From CAZTYW01 sp964617695 (GTDB lineage Bacteria; Chloroflexota; Dehalococcoidia; UBA2247; RBG-13-53-26), in NCBI GenBank assembly GCA_964617695.1, contig CAZTYW010000040.1, forward strand, positions 1-17,674: a stretch of 17,674 bases of DNA, written 5' to 3'. Below, in pieces: positions 14,169 to 17,674 of this stretch. Under the pieces are notes generated by a model that had not been told where the DNA came from, did no database searches, and saw only the letters and a program-made list of their open reading frames with translations. Both the position numbers and the translations under genes were made by a program. How positions within the stretch are numbered: the first letter of the stretch is position 1; every line of letters starts with the position of its first letter.

Positions 14169-15848
14169 CTAGCCTGTGCCCTTTCTCAGGGGGAGGGTAA
14201 AGGCGAAAGTGGAACCGCGGCCCGGTTCAGACTCGACCCAGATACGGCCACCGTGGGCCTCCACAAGCCGCTGACAGACCAATAAGCCCAGCCCGGCCCC
14301 CCTTGTCCCATCAGGTGCAGATTCTTCAAGACGCTGGAAGGGCTGAAAAAGCTTGCTCTGATCGTGGCGGCTTATGCCTATTCCCTGGTCGCTAACAGAG
14401 ATAACGAGGTCCTCACCATGGCCTCTGGCCGTAACCCGGATTGTGCCTCCCCCAGGTGAGTATTTCACTGCATTCTCTAGGAGGTTGTGCAGCACGCGCT
14501 CAAGCCTGAGTTGGTCGGCGTGCACTTGGGGCAGGCCGCGGGGCAGGTCTACCAGGAAACGGTGTCCAGGGAAACGCTGCCTGAAGCTCGTGACTGAATC
14601 CTGAATTACATCTTCGACGCTAAATGGCTCTGGAAACAGGAGCAAGCGGTCGGCCTGGGCCCTGGAAAGCTCCAGGAGGTTTCCCAGGAGGTGAGACAAT
14701 GACTCTGCCTCCCCGGACGCATCCTGCAGGAGTTGCCGCATCTCTTCCTGCGTAAGGCGTGTCCCCTCGCTCAGGGCGGTATTGAGGGCCCCCACGATTA
14801 CGGTCAGCGGACTGCGAAGCTCGTGCGACACGAGCCCGATGAGTCCATTTCTTAGCTGCTCAAGCTCACTGGTCTGCCGAACGTCACGGATGTACATCAC
14901 ATATCCGGCAATGTTCCCTTCACTATCATGCAACTCCACCGTCCTGGCCCAGGCCGGGACGACGGGATGACCATTGGCGTGCTTGAGTTCAAGCCGGTTG
15001 TCCACGTCGGCGTTGAGGATAGGGCCGTTGGAGTCGAGGGAGTGGCCCTCCCCCGCATAGTTCACCAGCATCTGCCGGAAATCCCTGCCCACAATCTGTT
15101 CCCTGGAGTAGCCCAGCAGTCGGCATGTTCCTTCGCTGCAATCGACAACCCGCCCTTCGGTGTTCAGACAGATAATCCCGTCCGGTGAAGAGTCCAACAG
15201 CGTTCGGCAGCCCGCCTCAGATTCGCGCCAAGCCTCTTCAGCCATGTACGTATGCAAGGTCTTGCCGATCTGTCCTGCCACCTGCTCAAGGAAGCGGAGT
15301 TTCTCGGTCGCCATCCTGTTCGGGTCGCTGTCAGCTAGGTCGATCATGCCCAGCACCTGGCCTTCGTGCATCATAGGCACCATGGCTACCCATTCGTAGT
15401 CGGACGTGCTGCTCTTGTTCTGCGCTCTGCTGTGCTTCTTGCCGGGAATTGGGTTGGCAAGCGTTTGGCTACTACGGCGCGTCGGGTTCCTAACGCCATC
15501 GAGCCAGAATGAAGAGCTGGCATCCCGTTGCTTGCCAGCAGCGGACACACAGTCGGCGGGCTCGATGGAAGGGTGGCTTTGAAACCCATAGAACCCCGGC
15601 TTGAAACCGGCGTAAGAGATATACGCAGTATGGTCCCCGTTGTCCAGCAGTCGTATGCCTGTGCAGCTACAGCCCGCATAGGCGCTCACGTGGTCGACCA
15701 GTCTCCCCAGGCATTCGGAGATGTGTCGGCTCCCGCTCAGCGTCTCCAGTATTCCCAAGAGCAGGTTCTTCTCCGCAACGAGCGACGTCACGTTCAGACT
15801 GTTGTGCGTTGCAGCGTTGGGCCTGTGTGTACGCAGGCTTCTTGACAT
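14169..15848 (-). CDS. Soluble GAF-PAS sensor histidine kinase
   Basis: The 559-residue kinase has no transmembrane segment, so it senses a cytoplasmic signal. A GAF domain (about 24-205) includes a cysteine-rich start CSCTGIRLLD (60-69) and an insertion rich in Ser, Lys and Arg (about 103-150). A PAS domain follows (about 212-325, SPDGIICLNTEGRVVDCS). The HisKA helix pair contains the phosphoaccepting His342 in LVSHELRSPLT, and the HATPase domain has Asn459 (LLENAVKYS, N-box), DQGIGIS (487-493, G1) and GAGLGLLVCQRLVEAHGG (517-534, G2). All catalytic boxes are intact. No response regulator is encoded in the window, so it is an orphan here. The ATG has AGAGGA 7 nt upstream. Cys60 and Cys62 might take part in redox or metal sensing, which is only a guess. 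Its promoter overlaps a perfect inverted repeat. Confidence 0.92.
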   Translation of the reverse strand: MSRSLRTHRPNAATHNSLNVTSLVAEKNLLLGILETLSGSRHISECLGRLVDHVSAYAGCSCTGIRLLDNGDHTAYISYAGFKPGFYGFQSHPSIEPADCVSAAGKQRDASSSFWLDGVRNPTRRSSQTLANPIPGKKHSRAQNKSSTSDYEWVAMVPMMHEGQVLGMIDLADSDPNRMATEKLRFLEQVAGQIGKTLHTYMAEEAWRESEAGCRTLLDSSPDGIICLNTEGRVVDCSEGTCRLLGYSREQIVGRDFRQMLVNYAGEGHSLDSNGPILNADVDNRLELKHANGHPVVPAWARTVELHDSEGNIAGYVMYIRDVRQTSELEQLRNGLIGLVSHELRSPLTVIVGALNTALSEGTRLTQEEMRQLLQDASGEAESLSHLLGNLLELSRAQADRLLLFPEPFSVEDVIQDSVTSFRQRFPGHRFLVDLPRGLPQVHADQLRLERVLHNLLENAVKYSPGGGTIRVTARGHGEDLVISVSDQGIGISRHDQSKLFQPFQRLEESAPDGTRGAGLGLLVCQRLVEAHGGRIWVESEPGRGSTFAFTLPLRKGTG

Positions 15849-15923
15849 GTGTTTTTCCTCTCAAATGCCAGGGACAGTGTTGGAATGGTTGCGTGGTGGA
15901 TGAACGCCCTTTGTTCCGACGGC

Positions 15924-15951
15924 GGCCATAGTCTAGTCTCCAACTATGGCC
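15924..15951. promoter_or_regulatory. Perfect 9-bp inverted repeat, candidate operator
   Basis: GGCCATAGT (15924-15932) and ACTATGGCC (15943-15951) are exact reverse complements separated by 10 bp. The arms span the -10 and most of the spacer of the kinase promoter, the position expected of a repressor site. A hairpin in a + strand transcript is the alternative. Confidence 0.55.
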
Positions 15952-15958
15952 TCGTCAA
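15930..15958 (-). promoter_or_regulatory. Promoter of the histidine kinase gene
   Basis: On the minus strand TTGACG (15958-15953) and TAGACT (15935-15930) are separated by 17 bp, matching 5/6 and 4/6 of the sigma-70 consensus. Initiation near 15923 gives a leader of about 75 nt. Confidence 0.5.
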
Positions 15959-16033
15959 GGCTAACATCGCCACGGATGTAACCTCCGGGCTATGTAGAAC
16001 GAAATCAACCTGGAACCGCAAAGGTACCGATTT

Positions 16034-16058
16034 GGTCACACTTTCGTGAGGTGTGGCC
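16034..16058. repeat. Imperfect inverted repeat GGTCACAC/GTGTGGCC
   Basis: Two 8-bp arms (16034-16041 and 16051-16058) with one mismatch flank a 9-bp centre. The left arm read on the minus strand contains TGTGAC, the same core as the boxes at 7472 and 7483, but it is a single copy, so a shared regulator is only a possibility. Confidence 0.3.
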
Positions 16059-16293
16059 ACGTGATCAGGCCTTCGAACCTTCCCCGGCAGCGGCGCCAGA
16101 TGTCATAAGTTTTCAACCTTTTTGCTCACCATTTTATGACTTCTTCATGCTCAGTCCGGTATCATCCGCGTTGCTGACCGTTTTGGGGGGCCTCATCTGG
16201 CAGCGACGGGGTCAGCGCTCACGTTTCCATGAGGGGCCATTGCTGGCGGCTCGCCTACAGGGCGAAGTCTGGCAAATGAAAGGATGGCAACCG

Positions 16294-16539
16294 ATGGCTA
16301 ACAGGGTTTACGCACTTCTGAACGTCGCATACGGCAAGTCCGAGGAGATAGCCCGGGCTCTTCGCGGCAAGCCCGGCGTGGTGCTGGCAGACCCGCTGGA
16401 GGGTCCACCCGACCTGATTCTGGTGGTCGAAGCACCCGAGCGGCAGAAGCTGGTGGAGTTGACCATTGATGCCCTCGCATCCGTGGAGACCATGACTGAA
16501 GCCCTGCGCCTGCTCGACTGTCGAACGGACACACTGTAG
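16294..16539 (+). CDS. Stand-alone Lrp/AsnC ligand-binding (RAM) domain protein
   Basis: The 81-residue protein has the beta-alpha-beta-beta-alpha-beta pattern of the Lrp/AsnC C-terminal domain: RVYALLNVAYGKSEEIARALRGKPGVVLADPLEGPPDLILVVEAPERQKL, then a second helix (residues about 51-72). The DNA-binding helix-turn-helix of full Lrp proteins is missing. Such stand-alone domains oligomerise and bind amino acids or related ligands, and may act as co-sensors or modulators. The ATG at 16294 has GAAAGGA (16278-16284) 9 nt upstream; the frame is open to 16051, but the extra part is not protein-like. It precedes a small gene and a 2-oxoacid oxidoreductase gene on the same strand, so sensing of amino or keto acids for that enzyme is a reasonable inference. 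Confidence 0.78.
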   Translation: MANRVYALLNVAYGKSEEIARALRGKPGVVLADPLEGPPDLILVVEAPERQKLVELTIDALASVETMTEALRLLDCRTDTL

Positions 16540-16580
16540 GATTCAGACTTCCTGAGCAAGTCTCGTACCTGGAGGTGGAA

Positions 16581-16796
16581 ATGGCTGTGTCGGGAAAGTA
16601 CGGCCGGTTGGACATTCCCCGGATTGGGAGCGATGAGCCTGTATTTGTCCTTCGGGCGCAGGACAGGCTGGCTCTGCCTGCTATCGAGATGTATCGGCTC
16701 CTGGCAGCTTCGCACGGGTCTCCGGTGGCCGAAGCGCTGGAGAACGAAATTGACGGCTTCCGAAAGTGGGCCGGCAACAGAAAAATGCCTGATTAA
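16581..16796 (+). CDS. Small conserved-looking protein of unknown function, 71 residues
   Basis: I do not recognise a named family. The 71-residue, probably soluble protein has a short basic N-terminus, then a DIPRIGSDEPVFVLRAQDRLALPAIEMYRLLAA stretch (11-43), a second helix (50-65) and a charged tail. I have an impression that small proteins with a DEPVF-LRAQD core are widespread, but cannot verify that here. GGAGG (16571-16575) lies 5 nt before the ATG at 16581. The gene sits 41 bp after the Lrp-like gene and 61 bp before the KorA-like gene, and is likely co-transcribed with both. No cysteines are present, so it is not a ferredoxin-type subunit. An accessory role for the oxidoreductase is possible but untested. 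Confidence 0.65.
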   Translation: MAVSGKYGRLDIPRIGSDEPVFVLRAQDRLALPAIEMYRLLAASHGSPVAEALENEIDGFRKWAGNRKMPD

Positions 16797-16857
16797 CGGT
16801 TTGAAAGGCCTCATGGGCGGTTGTTTCACGTGCCTGTGAGTGCTGTTGGGGGATGGG

Positions 16858-17674
16858 ATGGCGGTAGACATCACCGTTATGGTTGGGGGCGAGGCCGGAC
16901 AGGGGGTGCAAGCCATGGGCTACGTCCTGGCCAAGTCCCTGGCCCGGGGCGGCTACCACGTTTTCGCTGATCAGGACTACGAGTCGAGAGTCAGGGGAGG
17001 ACACAACTTCTTCCGGGTCAGGGTCAGCAACAGAAAGGTGGCTGCCATCTCCGACGCGGTGAACATCCTGGTCGCTCTCGACAGGGAGAGCGTTGACCTG
17101 CATCAGAAAGAGTTGGTCGGCAACGGGGCCGTAGTCTTCGATGGCGAGGCGCTCACAGGGCTCGGGGGGGCCGAGGTTCCCTTTCCGGTGCCGCTGCGGC
17201 GGTTGGCAGAAGAGAGCGCCAGGAACCGTCTCATGGCCAACACAGTTGCTCTGGGCGTCGTCACATACCTGATGGACTATGATCTCGGCATATTGAGCCG
17301 GGTGCTGGAGGAGCATTTCGGCGAGGGCGACGTGGGCCGTGCCAATGTCGCCGCCGCGGCGTCAGGCTATGAGCATGCCAGGGCCAGTCTCAGGGCCGAT
17401 TTCGCTCATCAGCTGCGGCCCGTCGGCGACAGGAACAGGATGCTGCTCACTGGCAACGAAGCCATTGCTCTGGGAGCTATTGCCGCCGGCTGCAAGTTCA
17501 TGGCGGCGTATCCTATGACTCCGGCGACGTCGATAATGGAATACATGGCGGGAAAGGCTGAGGACCTGGACCTGGTCGTGGTGCAGCCCGAAGACGAAAT
17601 CTCTGCCATCAACATGATAATCGGCGCTGCCTTTGCCGGGGCAAGATCCATGACTGCCACTTCAGGAGGCGGGT
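16858..17674 (+). CDS. korA: 2-oxoacid:ferredoxin oxidoreductase, fused gamma-alpha subunit (KorA-like), 3'-truncated by window
   Basis: The first 272 residues are visible and the frame runs off the window end. Residues about 5-185 are the gamma (POR gamma) domain: VMVGGEAGQGVQAMGYVLAKSLARGGYHVFADQDYESRVRGGHNFFRVRVS. The alpha (POR N) domain starts near 195, with GNEAIALGAIAAGCKFMAAYPMTPATSIMEY (199-229) and QPEDEISAINMIIGAAFAGARSMTATSGGG (243-272), motifs of the pyrimidine-binding part of the thiamine-diphosphate site. Enzymes of this type oxidatively decarboxylate or form 2-oxoacids (2-oxoglutarate, pyruvate, branched-chain) with ferredoxin and CoA. The substrate cannot be read from this part. 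The beta subunit that carries thiamine diphosphate is expected next, outside the window. The ATG at 16858 has GGGGGA at close spacing; an ATG 5 nt earlier hits a stop at once. The product is long and typical of anaerobes. Confidence 0.9.
   Translation, partial: MAVDITVMVGGEAGQGVQAMGYVLAKSLARGGYHVFADQDYESRVRGGHNFFRVRVSNRKVAAISDAVNILVALDRESVDLHQKELVGNGAVVFDGEALTGLGGAEVPFPVPLRRLAEESARNRLMANTVALGVVTYLMDYDLGILSRVLEEHFGEGDVGRANVAAAASGYEHARASLRADFAHQLRPVGDRNRMLLTGNEAIALGAIAAGCKFMAAYPMTPATSIMEYMAGKAEDLDLVVVQPEDEISAINMIIGAAFAGARSMTATSGGG

Larger units (their letters stand above)
15849..16293 (+). other. Gene-free interval between divergent kinase and Lrp-like genes
   Basis: This 445-base stretch holds the kinase promoter with its operator-like repeat (15924-15958). 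It also contains an imperfect inverted repeat GGTCACAC/GTGTGGCC (16034-16041 and 16051-16058) and a perfect GTCATAA/TTATGAC pair (16102-16108 and 16134-16140, 25 bp apart). A frame open from 16051 runs into the Lrp-like gene, but its first 81 codons show no family similarity and no ribosome binding site. I could not pick a convincing promoter for the + strand genes. Confidence 0.5.

Noticed and set aside
16051..16293. N-terminal extension of the Lrp-like frame
   Set aside because: Not protein-like against the RAM family, while the ATG at 16294 has a well-spaced ribosome binding site.
16681..17316. Minus-strand open frame of 211 codons over the KorA-like gene
   Set aside because: Antisense to an unmistakable oxidoreductase domain; no motifs of its own.

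Overview
This window looks like chromosomal DNA of an anaerobic, GC-rich (about 60% G+C by eye) bacterium. The best guess is an uncultured member of the Chloroflexota, class Dehalococcoidia. The hints are a soluble MtrA-type corrinoid domain joined to a CFeSP-type 4Fe-4S domain, a GNAT/ADP-forming acyl-CoA synthetase fusion, a gamma-alpha fused 2-oxoacid:ferredoxin oxidoreductase subunit, and a GAF-PAS histidine kinase with a Cys-rich GAF start. This assignment is an inference; there is no rRNA or other phylogenetic marker. I see no tRNA, rRNA, CRISPR array, transposase or integrase.

Left part (1-2971, + strand): an arsenic-handling cluster. The tail of an upstream reading frame overlaps a gene for an MtrA-like/4Fe-4S fusion protein. 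An ArsM-type arsenite S-adenosylmethionine methyltransferase and an Acr3-type arsenite efflux permease follow, with gaps of about 70 bp. No ArsR repressor is visible.

Second part (3118-6835): a stand-alone GNAT acetyltransferase lies directly ahead of a 904-residue protein whose N-terminal GNAT domain is its close relative (about 57% identical over 171 gap-free positions, counted by hand). The rest of the large protein is an NDP-forming acyl-CoA synthetase with an ATP-grasp domain. This looks like a tandem duplication. A convergent small release-factor-like GGQ protein (ribosome rescue type) follows on the minus strand.

Third part (7238-11925): a 518-bp gene-free region carries several stem-loops and an array of 11-bp-phased GTGAC/GTAAC boxes ahead of a -10-like element. 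It leads into a compact + strand set: a family-4 glycosyltransferase, a protein of three BON domains with no signal peptide, and an amylo-alpha-1,6-glucosidase-like enzyme. The last two appear to use TTG starts with good Shine-Dalgarno sequences. The set probably builds and trims a cytoplasmic glucan or related glycoside under response-regulator control.

Fourth part (11990-15848, minus strand): an XRE-type regulator, a cation diffusion facilitator and a soluble GAF-PAS histidine kinase. Each has its own credible promoter. A perfect 9-bp inverted repeat overlaps the kinase promoter.

Right end (16294-17674, + strand): a stand-alone Lrp/AsnC ligand-binding-domain protein, a 71-residue protein of unknown function, and the start of a KorA-like 2-oxoacid:ferredoxin oxidoreductase subunit that runs off the window.
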